Source: an uncultured Oscillospiraceae bacterium
GTDB lineage: Bacteria; Bacillota; Clostridia; Oscillospirales; Acutalibacteraceae
Reading direction: 5' to 3'
Assembly: GCA_900541975.1 (NCBI GenBank)
Contig: UQLR01000005.1
Location: 1-64,000 of the forward strand
DNA length: 64,000 nt
The notes under the pieces are model-generated. The model was not told the origin of the DNA and ran no database searches. It worked only from the letters and a program-made list of their open reading frames with translations. Shown one piece after another: positions 8,482-16,182 of the stretch; position 1 is the first letter of the stretch, and the number at the start of each line of letters is the position of its first letter. The translations under genes were made by a program, and so were the position numbers.

Positions 8482-8721
8482 TTACTCCTTATGCTTCAAC
8501 ACCGCTTTAATCATGGCAAATACAAGCGCCTGTTTACTGGGAGAAGTATCTTCCCAGAGTGCTTCTATCTCCCGGATGGTACTGATTTCATTTTCTTCCA
8601 ATTCGTCTTGAAGAAGATAATCCGGCGAGATTTTCAAAGTCTTGCAAATGTCTATGAATACCGGCAGGCTGGGCATTTTCACGATAATGCCGACAGAGCG
8701 GATAACAACTGCACTTTGCAA
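8482..8721 (-). pseudogene. C-terminal fragment of an XRE-family regulator
   Basis: Codes 79 residues. From about residue 15 on (position 8679 downward) it resembles the C-terminal part of XRE regulators carried by clostridial integrative elements: SLPVFIDICKTLKISPDYLL followed by an acidic stretch and a basic end. The DNA-binding N-terminal half is gone. Upstream the frame runs into short palindromes (8713-8755), so the gene was cut at about 8680. No ribosome site fits the ATG at 8721. Confidence 0.65.
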
Positions 8722-8759
8722 GCAAAGTTGTGTGCCAAATGGGGGCGTTGCCCCCTTTT
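8713..8759 (+). repeat. Two small perfect palindromes, the second terminator-like
   Basis: ACTTTGC/GCAAAGT (8713-8719 with 8722-8728) is followed by GGGGGC/GCCCCC (8741-8746 with 8750-8755) with loop GTT and TTTT after it. The second has the form of a Rho-independent terminator on the plus strand. Confidence 0.6.
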
Positions 8760-8765
8760 AGCCCC

Positions 8766-8817
8766 ACAAGAAAAAGCGGTATGCGCCCCTACAGGGGCGC
8801 ATACCGCTTTTTCTTGT
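8766..8817. repeat. Perfect 25-base inverted repeat with a 2-base loop
   Basis: Positions 8766-8790 are the exact reverse complement of 8793-8817, separated only by AC. The arms carry an inner GC-rich core (GCGCCCCT/AGGGGCGC) and outer A/T tracts, so each strand ends in a T-rich arm. It could end transcription from both sides; it also could be the trace of an element end. It lies between the two XRE remnants. Confidence 0.85.
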
Positions 8818-8851
8818 TTTCAGCCCTCCGGCTGTATTGGTTGAACAAAAG

Positions 8852-9013
8852 TCAGCGTGGGGGTGGTGTGGGATATTCATCTAAGTGAACCCCCGCCTCC
8901 CATTTTGAGATTGTTCTATCGCTGATAGATAGTGCCTTGACAAGTTGCCTTTGGGTAAAATTATTTAATTTTCTTGTTCCGGCTATGAATTTGCCGATTT
9001 GCATTTGATCCAT
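8852..9013 (-). CDS. Short XRE-type helix-turn-helix protein (likely truncated)
   Basis: 53 residues beginning MDQMQIGKFIAGTRKLN and containing a complete helix-turn-helix with FTQRQLVKALSISDRTISKWEAG at residues 19-41 (both halves recognisable). After the domain the sequence becomes a short Pro-rich tail and stops, whereas relatives run on for 60 or more residues. AGGAAAG lies eight to twelve bases before the ATG. The frame was found by reading the minus strand; it is too short for routine gene calls. A palindrome lies just upstream and may be its operator. Either a minimal DNA-binding protein or a truncated gene of a lost element. Confidence 0.6.
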   Translation of the reverse strand: MDQMQIGKFIAGTRKLNNFTQRQLVKALSISDRTISKWEAGVHLDEYPTPPPR

Positions 9014-9033
9014 TGTTTTTTCTTTCCTATCCG

Positions 9034-9046
9034 TCTACATTGTAGA
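9034..9046. promoter_or_regulatory. Operator-like palindrome upstream of the XRE gene
   Basis: TCTACA-T-TGTAGA is a perfect odd palindrome 21 bases before the minus-strand start codon, a fitting place for autoregulation by a small helix-turn-helix protein. Confidence 0.4.
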
Positions 9047-9202
9047 TAACGGGTAATTAAGTTTCACAAACCAAAGCTGCGGAGCGTATGCGCAATGCGG
9101 TAAATTGCCTTAAATTTTACATAAATATTGCAAAACTATGCTGGAAGGCAAAGCGGAGAAACTGATAAAATAAAGCGAAAACAATAGGAAGGAGATACAT
9201 TT

Positions 9203-12200
9203 ATGAAGAATTTATGGAGACGGAAGCTCTTGTCTGGACTATTGGCAGCCGCTATGACGGCTACAGCCATATCCGGCGGAATGGCTGTTGTTTCGGCAGC
9301 AAAAGGACCGTCAAACGGCACGTTCCGGGAAAACAGTTTTGAGGAAAACGCGCCCTTAACGATGGAGCGTTTAAGCAGCATACAAATTGGGGTTCCCAAC
9401 CCGGATGGAGCCGTAGCGGAGATTGTAACTTATAATGCCGACCGGCAGGAAGCCTATGTGGTCAACGGTCAGGACGGCCTGCTGTACCGTTTTTCTGTAA
9501 TGGAGACCGGTCTGACAGAAACCGGCAACGAAGATATGCGCGACATGGTGGAGGGTTTTACCTACGGAGATATGACCAGCGTGGCGGTTGACACCGTCAA
9601 CGACCATATAGCCGTAGCGCTCCAGGCTGCCGGCTATGCAGACAACGGCCGAATTGTGCTGCTGGACTATGATTTTAACCTGCTGGCGGTCTATGAGGCA
9701 GGCGTACAGCCGGATATGGTGACCTTCTCTCATGACGGCCGGTTCATTCTTTCCGCCAATGAAGGAGAGCCGAGGGAAGGCTATGGCGAAGGTACAACCG
9801 ACCCTGCTGGCTCGGTTTCTGTAATTGATCTTATGAAAGATACTGTGACAACCGCAGGATTTGAAAAATTTGACTCTGCCGAGCTTGCAGAACAAGGTGT
9901 TCTGATTGGCAAAGCAAATGGGAAGATGAACGAAGCAGTCGTTGATCTGGAGCCCGAATATATTGCTGTTTCTGCCGATGACAGCAAAGCTTATGTTTCT
10001 TTACAGGAGGCCAACGCGATTGCCACGGTAGATTTAGAAAGCGTACAGATCACCGCGGTTAAAAGCATGGGCTTTAAAGATTTAAGCGATGAAAAGAACG
10101 CGATCGACCTGTTGGAAGATGGGGCCTATCAGCCAAAGACCTACCCAAACGCGTTGGGGGTATATATGCCGGACGCCTTAAGCATTTTTGAAGCAAACGG
10201 CGCCAGCTATTTGGTAACCGCCAACGAAGGCGATGCCAGGGAGTGGGGCGATTATGTTAATGAAGCCAAAGAAAATTTGCTTGCCTCCGACAATACGGAA
10301 GCCGAAAAGGTCCGTGTGCTGGACAAGGATCTGACTGCTGTGCCGGACGAAAGCAAAGAATATCTTTACGGCGGTCGTTCCTTTGCCATTTACAACGCGG
10401 ACACCATGGAACTGGTGTATGAAAGTGGAAATGATTTTGAAGAAAAAACGGCCGCGTATCTTCCGAACTGGTTTAATTGTTCTAACGATGATATTGAGCC
10501 GGACAGCCGCAGTGCAAAAAAAGGACCTGAGGCGGAAAGCGTTACGGTTGGTCAGATTGGTGAAAAAACCTATGCCTTTATCGCTCTGGAGAGAATTGGC
10601 GGTGTGATGGTGTACGACATAACCAACCCGGCAAATGCAACCTATGTCAACTATATAAACACCCGTAATTTCAGCGAGGAGATAAAAGAAGATGTTTCCC
10701 CGGAAGGATTGTGTTTTCTTTCAATCAACGGCAAGCCCCTGCTTCTTGCAGCTTGTGAGGTTTCCGGCACGGTAGCAGCCTATTCCTTTGCCGGTAAAGC
10801 TGTTGGAGAGGTGCCGGAAGGGCCTGTATATACCCCTATCCAAAACGATGCGGTTATCCTCTATACCAATGATGTGCATTGCGCCATGGAGGATTATGCG
10901 GCCGTTGCTTCCTATCGGCAGCAGATGCTGGACGCGGGCTACCGTACCATTACCGTTGATGCAGGCGACGCCGTACAGGGTGAAGTGATCGGTACGCTGA
11001 CCAACGGCACCGCGATTGTGGAAATCATGAATTCGGTAAACTATGACTATGCAGTGCCTGGCAACCATGAGTTCGACTATGGAATGGACGTCTTTAAGGC
11101 GCTTTCCGGCCAGGTGAAAACGGACGTCATGCCCGAATACAAATATTTAAGCGCCAACTTTTTGGATTTAAAAACAAACCAGACTGTTTTTGAACCTTAT
11201 GAAATTCGGAAAATAGCCGGGCAGGATGTGGCCTTTGTGGGGATTTCCACTCCAGAAACCTATACCAAATCCACTCCGGCCTATTTTCAGGACGAAAACG
11301 GCAACTATATTTACAGCTTCTGCGAAGGCAGCGAAGACGACACTTTATTCTATGATACAATTCAGGCGGCGGTAGACAGCGCCATGGATGAGGGTGCTGA
11401 TCTGGTAATTGCCGTAGGCCATCTGGGAACTGACGCTGCCTCCAGCCCCTGGCGCTCCACTGATGTAATTGCAAACACCATCGGAATTGACGCGTTTATA
11501 GACGCCCACTCCCACAGTACAATAGAAGAACAGCTGGTGGACAACAAAAACGGCGAGGAGGTTGTGCTCACCTCCACCGGCACAAAATTTGCAAACTTTG
11601 GTAAAATGACCATTTTTGAAGACGGCACAATTGTAAGCGAGCTGATTACCCCTGAAGAGGTGGACGTAGACGCTACCGCTTCGGCAAAGTTTGCCTATGA
11701 CGAGACACAGAAGGTCATTGACAAATACAAAGAGTTGCAGCAGTTTACTTATGAAGAGGTTGGCTTCTCTGAGGTCAGTTTGACCACGGTAGACCCGGAA
11801 ACCGGCGACCGTATAATCCGTAATCAGGAAACCAATATGGGGAATTTTGTGGCCGACGCCTACCGAGCGACCACTGGGGCGGATATTGCGTTTGCCAATG
11901 GCGGCGGTATTCGAGCGGATGTAGCAGAGGGAACCGTCGCCCGCAAGGACCTGATGGATGTCAACGCCTTTGGCAATACCATGTGTGTGCTGGAGGTTAC
12001 CGGCCGGCAGATTCTTGACGCTTTGGAATGGAGCGCCCATGCGCCGCTTAACGAGGATAAAACGGCTTTAACGGAAAACGGCGGTTTCATGCACACGGCA
12101 GGCCTTACCTATGAGATTAATCTGCATGTACAGGAAAGCCCGGTTCTTACCGACAACCAGGGCGTTTTTACCGGCATTGACGAAAGCAGGCCCCGCCGGG

Positions 12201-12754
12201 TGCAGAACGTTAGAGTAAACGGGGAAATTATTAACCCGGAGGCCACCTATACCCTGGCGGGCAGCGCTTATACCCTGCAGAGCGGCGGCGACGGCTATAC
12301 AATGTTCAAAGATGCCAGAGTCGTTGAGGCTGATTGCGGAAAGGATCAGGATTTGCTGATTCAGTATCTGCAGGAAAATCTTGACGGGACGATTCCGGCT
12401 GATCTGTACGGAAATCCATACGGAGAAGGCCGCATTAAGATTTTGGTTGCAGGGTCGGAGGAAGCTCACCGCTATGCGGAGACTGAGCGCGTAGAGGCTA
12501 CAAATGAGCAGGACGGCTATGTTAAATATATGTGCGGCATTTGCGGAGAGGAGAAAATCGAAGTACTGCCCAAATTGTCTGGGGAAGAAGAAAAAACGGA
12601 AACCTCGCCCGAACAGCCGGGGAAAGAAGGAAGCGCCGGCTTCCCGGAAACCGGCGGCAACATTCCGGTTGTTTGTTTTGTACTTTTGCTTGGGTCGGCG
12701 GCCATAATCAGCGGCTTGGCCGTGTGGAAACGCAGCGGCGGAAAAAATGCGTGA
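9203..12754 (+). CDS. Wall-anchored beta-propeller/5'-nucleotidase-family protein
   Basis: 1183 residues, exported and probably sortase anchored. Order: signal peptide (about 1-33); a choice-of-anchor-I type beta-propeller region (about 50-530) with repeated NEGE and NEGD segments; a metallophosphatase domain (about 550-850) with NDVH, DAGD, GNHEFDYG, VGHLG and DAHSHS metal ligands; a 5'-nucleotidase C-terminal domain (about 860-1090) with NGGGIR; a CGIC zinc-ribbon-like spacer; then FPETG at 1147-1151, a hydrophobic helix and a basic tail. The family splits nucleotide or other phosphate esters outside the cell to salvage nucleosides and phosphate. A Na/Pi cotransporter follows, which fits phosphate scavenging. 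GGAAGGAGA lies before the ATG. Confidence 0.85.
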   Translation: MKNLWRRKLLSGLLAAAMTATAISGGMAVVSAAKGPSNGTFRENSFEENAPLTMERLSSIQIGVPNPDGAVAEIVTYNADRQEAYVVNGQDGLLYRFSVMETGLTETGNEDMRDMVEGFTYGDMTSVAVDTVNDHIAVALQAAGYADNGRIVLLDYDFNLLAVYEAGVQPDMVTFSHDGRFILSANEGEPREGYGEGTTDPAGSVSVIDLMKDTVTTAGFEKFDSAELAEQGVLIGKANGKMNEAVVDLEPEYIAVSADDSKAYVSLQEANAIATVDLESVQITAVKSMGFKDLSDEKNAIDLLEDGAYQPKTYPNALGVYMPDALSIFEANGASYLVTANEGDAREWGDYVNEAKENLLASDNTEAEKVRVLDKDLTAVPDESKEYLYGGRSFAIYNADTMELVYESGNDFEEKTAAYLPNWFNCSNDDIEPDSRSAKKGPEAESVTVGQIGEKTYAFIALERIGGVMVYDITNPANATYVNYINTRNFSEEIKEDVSPEGLCFLSINGKPLLLAACEVSGTVAAYSFAGKAVGEVPEGPVYTPIQNDAVILYTNDVHCAMEDYAAVASYRQQMLDAGYRTITVDAGDAVQGEVIGTLTNGTAIVEIMNSVNYDYAVPGNHEFDYGMDVFKALSGQVKTDVMPEYKYLSANFLDLKTNQTVFEPYEIRKIAGQDVAFVGISTPETYTKSTPAYFQDENGNYIYSFCEGSEDDTLFYDTIQAAVDSAMDEGADLVIAVGHLGTDAASSPWRSTDVIANTIGIDAFIDAHSHSTIEEQLVDNKNGEEVVLTSTGTKFANFGKMTIFEDGTIVSELITPEEVDVDATASAKFAYDETQKVIDKYKELQQFTYEEVGFSEVSLTTVDPETGDRIIRNQETNMGNFVADAYRATTGADIAFANGGGIRADVAEGTVARKDLMDVNAFGNTMCVLEVTGRQILDALEWSAHAPLNEDKTALTENGGFMHTAGLTYEINLHVQESPVLTDNQGVFTGIDESRPRRVQNVRVNGEIINPEATYTLAGSAYTLQSGGDGYTMFKDARVVEADCGKDQDLLIQYLQENLDGTIPADLYGNPYGEGRIKILVAGSEEAHRYAETERVEATNEQDGYVKYMCGICGEEKIEVLPKLSGEEEKTETSPEQPGKEGSAGFPETGGNIPVVCFVLLLGSAAIISGLAVWKRSGGKNA

Positions 12755-12817
12755 TTATGTTGACGGACAAGGAATGGATCAAAATTTTTGCTGAATACAA
12801 CAATAGAAAAAACAAAA

Positions 12818-12857
12818 AAGCCCCGTGTAGATGCTTTTCCATTTACACGGGGCTTTT
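12818..12857 (+). terminator. Terminator of the 5'-nucleotidase gene
   Basis: AAGCCCCGTGTA (12818-12829) pairs perfectly with TACACGGGGCTT (12844-12855), flanked by A and T runs, so it may work in both directions. Confidence 0.9.
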
Positions 12858-12955
12858 CCGTATTATATATTTGTCTGTTATGAAAGAAGGGCGGTGGTAA
12901 AACAATATTTTTGCTGTGTTTTTTGGTTTTTACAAGAATTTATTTTATTTATGTA

Positions 12956-12983
12956 TTGACAGCCATGGGGTAAATATTATAAC
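12956..12983 (+). promoter_or_regulatory. Promoter probably serving the Na/Pi cotransporter
   Basis: TTGACA (12956-12961) and TATAAC (12978-12983) with 16 bases between. Confidence 0.5.
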
Positions 12984-13079
12984 ATTTTATACAGGGAATT
13001 TACAATTTGTTTACGTAGACTTTAAAAATGGGCGATACTTTTTGCGCAGATTTTACAAAGAATAATCCGGCAGGATATA

Positions 13080-13093
13080 CGTAAGCGCTTTGT
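13080..13093. promoter_or_regulatory. Weak catabolite-control (cre-like) site
   Basis: CGTAAGCGCTTTGT matches the usual cre pattern at about 11 of 14 positions. Outer bases differ, so it may be chance. Confidence 0.25.
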
Positions 13094-13359
13094 AATACAA
13101 TATTTTAGAAAAAGAGGGCTGTATACACCACTCGGACCGTAAAAATGTGAGAAATCCAAGTAGCGTTTTATTTAATAAAAACAAAAACAGCTTTACGGTT
13201 TGAGCTCTGGGGTTATATGCGCTCTTTCATTTTGTCCTTTTCTATTATACATTTGCACTCCAAAGTGAAAAATTGCGGCCCAAAGACTGTTTTATAAAAC
13301 GGCTTTTGGACGGCGCTGGCTGCAAGCTGCGTCGGGGGAAGAAAGGAACGAAAAAGCAT

Positions 13360-15108
13360 ATGGATATTTTTTCCTTATTTACATTGCTGGGCGGACTTGC
13401 CATGTTTTTATTTGGCATGAACACAATGGGCGACGGACTGGAAAAGCTTTCAGGAGGAAAACTTGAACGAACGCTTGAAAAAATGACAGATAACACGTTT
13501 AAGGGTTTTTTGCTGGGGGCGGGCGTAACGGCCGTTATCCAAAGTTCATCCGCCACCACGGTTATGGTGGTCGGATTTGTAAATTCCGGGATTATGAAGC
13601 TTGCCCAGGCAATCGGTGTGATTATGGGCGCAAATGTAGGAACGACCGTAACGGCCTGGCTGCTCAGCCTTACAGGGATTGAGGGCGAGAGCTTTATTTT
13701 AAAGTTTTTAAAGCCTACGGGTTTTGCGCCGATCCTTGCGTTTATTGGGATTGCGCTTTTAATGTTTGCAAAGCGCGGCAAGAAAAAGGACATAGGCACA
13801 ATTTTGGTTGGCTTTGCCGTTTTAATGTATGGCATGGAGGTCATGAGCGGTGCGGTTGAACCTTTGGCAGAGGTGCCGGAATTTACAAATCTGCTTACTG
13901 TATTTTCCAACCCGCTGTTTGGTGTGCTGGCAGGCGCATTGCTGACGGCGGTAATCCAGAGTTCTTCCGCGTCGGTTGGTATTTTGCAGGCGCTTTCTGC
14001 CACGGGCAGCGTTACCTTTGCTACAGCAATTCCAATTGTTATGGGCCAGAATATTGGAACATGCGTCACCGCAATGCTTTCCTGCATTGGGGCGAAAAAA
14101 AATGCAAAACGCGCGGCGTTTGTCCATTTGTATTTTAATATTATAGGAACCGTCGTTATGTCTGCGTTGTTTTACTTATTAAACGCAATTTTTCAGTTCG
14201 ATTTTGTAAGCGATTTTGTTACGCCTGCAGATATAGCGATTGTGCATACTTCTTTCAATTTATTGACAACAGCGATCCTTTTGCCGTTTTCCAAATACCT
14301 TGGAAAACTTGCCTGCCTTACGGTGCGAGATAAAGATAAAGACGACGATACGCCGCATTTGGACGAACGGTTTCTTAACACACCGGCAATTGCAGTGGAG
14401 CAATGCGACGTTATGGCTGTAAAGATGGCGCACCTTTCAAGAGAAACGTTTCTTGCGTCGTTGGCGCTTGTAGAAAGTTATGATGAAAAAACTGCAGAAA
14501 AGATACAGGAAAATGAAAATAAAATTGATATGTACGAGGATGTGCTTGGCTCTTACCTTGTAAAGCTGAGCAGTAAAAGCCTTACAATCAGCGACAGTAA
14601 AGAGGTTTCAAGGCTTTTGCACTGTATAGGCGACTTTGAAAGAATCAGCGACCATGCAGTTAACGTGCTGGATGTTGCAAGAGAAATGTATGAAAAGAAA
14701 ATTGCTTTTTCTGCGCAGGCGAAAGACGAAATTAAAGTAATAACAGCGGCGCTGACGGAAATATTGGCGATTACAATTGATGCGTTTGAAAACAAAGATT
14801 ATGCGCTGGCGGATAAGGTGGAGCCGTTGGAGCAGGTGATTGACGGACTCAAGGACAACCTCAAGCGCAGGCATATTAAAAGGTTGCGGGAGGGTACATG
14901 CACGATCGAGCTGGGCTTTATATTTTCAGATTTGCTCACCAATTACGAAAGGGTGTCCGACCATTGCTCTAATATTGCCGTTTGTATGATCCAGGTTAAT
15001 AAGGAAAGCTTTGAAACGCACGAGTACCTGCATGAAGTACGCGGTGCAGAAGAGGGACATTTTAAAGAGGAGTACAATGTATTTAAAACAAAATATGCAT
15101 TACCCTGA
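13360..15108 (+). CDS. Na/Pi cotransporter with C-terminal PhoU domain
   Basis: 582 residues. The membrane part (about 1-330) contains the duplicated signature of the family: VIQSSSATTVMVVGFVN in the first half and VIQSSSASVGIL in the second, each in a repeat of helices. The C-terminal 210 residues are helical and PhoU-like, as in NptA/YjbB-type proteins. It should carry phosphate coupled to Na+. The ATG at 13360 is chosen over an in-frame TTG at 13273 because the ATG begins the conserved protein (MDIFSLFTLLGGLAMFLFGM) and has AAAGGA upstream. The gene ends inside a strong terminator and converges on mntP. Confidence 0.93.
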   Translation: MDIFSLFTLLGGLAMFLFGMNTMGDGLEKLSGGKLERTLEKMTDNTFKGFLLGAGVTAVIQSSSATTVMVVGFVNSGIMKLAQAIGVIMGANVGTTVTAWLLSLTGIEGESFILKFLKPTGFAPILAFIGIALLMFAKRGKKKDIGTILVGFAVLMYGMEVMSGAVEPLAEVPEFTNLLTVFSNPLFGVLAGALLTAVIQSSSASVGILQALSATGSVTFATAIPIVMGQNIGTCVTAMLSCIGAKKNAKRAAFVHLYFNIIGTVVMSALFYLLNAIFQFDFVSDFVTPADIAIVHTSFNLLTTAILLPFSKYLGKLACLTVRDKDKDDDTPHLDERFLNTPAIAVEQCDVMAVKMAHLSRETFLASLALVESYDEKTAEKIQENENKIDMYEDVLGSYLVKLSSKSLTISDSKEVSRLLHCIGDFERISDHAVNVLDVAREMYEKKIAFSAQAKDEIKVITAALTEILAITIDAFENKDYALADKVEPLEQVIDGLKDNLKRRHIKRLREGTCTIELGFIFSDLLTNYERVSDHCSNIAVCMIQVNKESFETHEYLHEVRGAEEGHFKEEYNVFKTKYALP

Positions 15109-15152
15109 AAACAGGGGGATGAGCCGGCTGGTTCATCCCCCTGTTTTGTTTT
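15108..15152. terminator. Two-way terminator between Na/Pi cotransporter and mntP
   Basis: AAAACAGGGGGATGA (15108-15122) pairs perfectly with TCATCCCCCTGTTTT (15133-15147), followed by GTTTTT. The left arm begins at the last base of the stop codon. The A-rich left arm lets it also end the convergent mntP transcript. Confidence 0.92.
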
Positions 15153-15159
15153 TGAAAAT

Positions 15160-15726
15160 TTACAGGATATCCAAATGCTCCAAAAGGATTTTTGCTCCCA
15201 TCAGGATCAAAACAATGCCGCCGATGAGCTCGGCTTTGCTTTTAAAGCGTATTCCAAACCGGTTGCCGATAGCGACGCCTGCCAGAGACAGGGTAAAGGT
15301 AATGATACCAATTAAAGAAATGGCAGAGAAAATATTAACCTGCAAAAACGCAAGGGTAACGCCGGCGGCGAGCGCGTCAATGCTGGTGGCAATGGAAAGC
15401 ATAAGCAGTTCTTTCAGATGCAGGCTTTCTTCCTTTGGCTCTTGCTCATGTGTATTACGGACGGCTTCAAGCACCATTTTTCCACCGATAAAGCATAGCA
15501 GGGCAAATGCAATCCAATGGTCAAAGTCTGTAATATAACGAGAGAACTGCGTGCCTAAAAGCCAGCCGATCAGCGGCATAAGCGCCTGAAAGCCTCCAAA
15601 AAACAGCGCAATTAAAAGGGTGTATTTTTTATTAAATACCCGCATGTTCAAACCTTTACACAAGGATACTGCAAAAGCGTCCATAGACAGCCCGACGGCA
15701 ATAAAAAACAGCTCGGCAAAACCCAT
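15160..15726 (-). CDS. mntP: Manganese efflux pump MntP
   Basis: 188 residues with six hydrophobic helices arranged as two repeats of three, starting MGFAELFFIAVGLSMDAFAVSL with the conserved Asp in helix 1 (LSMDAF) and its partner in the second half (SIDALAAG). The family exports Mn2+ and protects from manganese overload. AAAGGATG precedes the ATG. The leader contains a yybP-ykoY aptamer that senses Mn2+, which supports the function independently. It is transcribed alone and converges on the Na/Pi cotransporter. Confidence 0.96.
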   Translation of the reverse strand: MGFAELFFIAVGLSMDAFAVSLCKGLNMRVFNKKYTLLIALFFGGFQALMPLIGWLLGTQFSRYITDFDHWIAFALLCFIGGKMVLEAVRNTHEQEPKEESLHLKELLMLSIATSIDALAAGVTLAFLQVNIFSAISLIGIITFTLSLAGVAIGNRFGIRFKSKAELIGGIVLILMGAKILLEHLDIL

Positions 15727-15811
15727 ATTCAGACATCCTTTCAGAAAAATAAGCGATGGTTTCCCTTTTTTGTTTCAATAAAAAAAGACGCAGGCACGGC
15801 GACAGGCACCG

Positions 15812-15904
15812 TACATGAGTCTCATTATTTCAGACAAGCCAGGCCAGACGGCCAGAATGTTGACTTGCCGCGTATGATTACGCCAATTACTCCCTCAATC
15901 ACGT
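15812..15904 (-). ncRNA. yybP-ykoY manganese riboswitch
   Basis: Read on the minus strand the leader contains the conserved blocks in order: GAGGGAGTA (15897-15889), GTCAAC (15864-15859), a GGCC-rich helix, and TGAGACTC (15824-15817). A hairpin of GTACGG with CCGTGC follows and then a T run near 15788-15780, so control is probably by a terminator that Mn2+ binding prevents. The class senses Mn2+ and is typical before mntP. Confidence 0.9.
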
Positions 15905-15910
15905 TTGTCT

Positions 15911-15939
15911 ATCGTAGCAGATTTTATTGCATTTGTCAA
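15911..15939 (-). promoter_or_regulatory. Promoter of the mntP riboswitch transcript
   Basis: On the minus strand TTGACA (15939-15934) and TACGAT (15916-15911) are separated by 17 bases, just before the aptamer. Confidence 0.8.
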
Positions 15940-16047
15940 TCATTCTTCATTAAACAGAAAAACATTTTTTGAAAAAATAAAAAATTTCTGGTTATTTAAC
16001 CTATATTTACGAATAAAAATTTGTGAATTATGCAGATGTAAGATAGA

Positions 16048-16076
16048 TTGCAATTGGGACATCTGTAATATATACT
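16048..16076 (+). promoter_or_regulatory. Likely promoter of the secreted amylase gene
   Basis: TTGCAA (16048-16053) and TATACT (16071-16076) with 17 bases between. A TTGACA at 16076-16081 lacks a matching -10 box. Confidence 0.5.
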
Positions 16077-16182
16077 TGACATAGAAATAAAAAATACTTT
16101 TTGCAGTGGAAAATATTGTGCGGCTCTAAACGGGAGTACCACGGTGTTTGATATAGAAAATGGCTTTAAAGGAGATATTTTT

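Larger units (their letters stand above)
12858..13359 (+). other. AT-rich regulatory gap before the Na/Pi cotransporter
   Basis: No gene is visible. The gap holds a promoter (12956-12983), a LacI/CcpA-like half-palindrome (13080-13093), and an inverted repeat CCGTAAA (13137-13143) with TTTACGG (13192-13198) that encloses an AT palindrome (13166-13180). If the promoter is right, the leader before the cotransporter is nearly 370 bases long. Confidence 0.4.

Noticed and set aside
8443..8844. Plus-strand frame of 133 codons
   Set aside because: It runs antisense through the XRE fragment and the palindromes, with no ribosome site.
15011..15538. Plus-strand frame overlapping the Na/Pi cotransporter end and mntP
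   Set aside because: It crosses the two-way terminator and is antisense to mntP.
16076..16100. TTGACA at 16076 as the amylase promoter
   Set aside because: No -10 box at 16-18 bases; the upstream TTGCAA/TATACT pair fits better.
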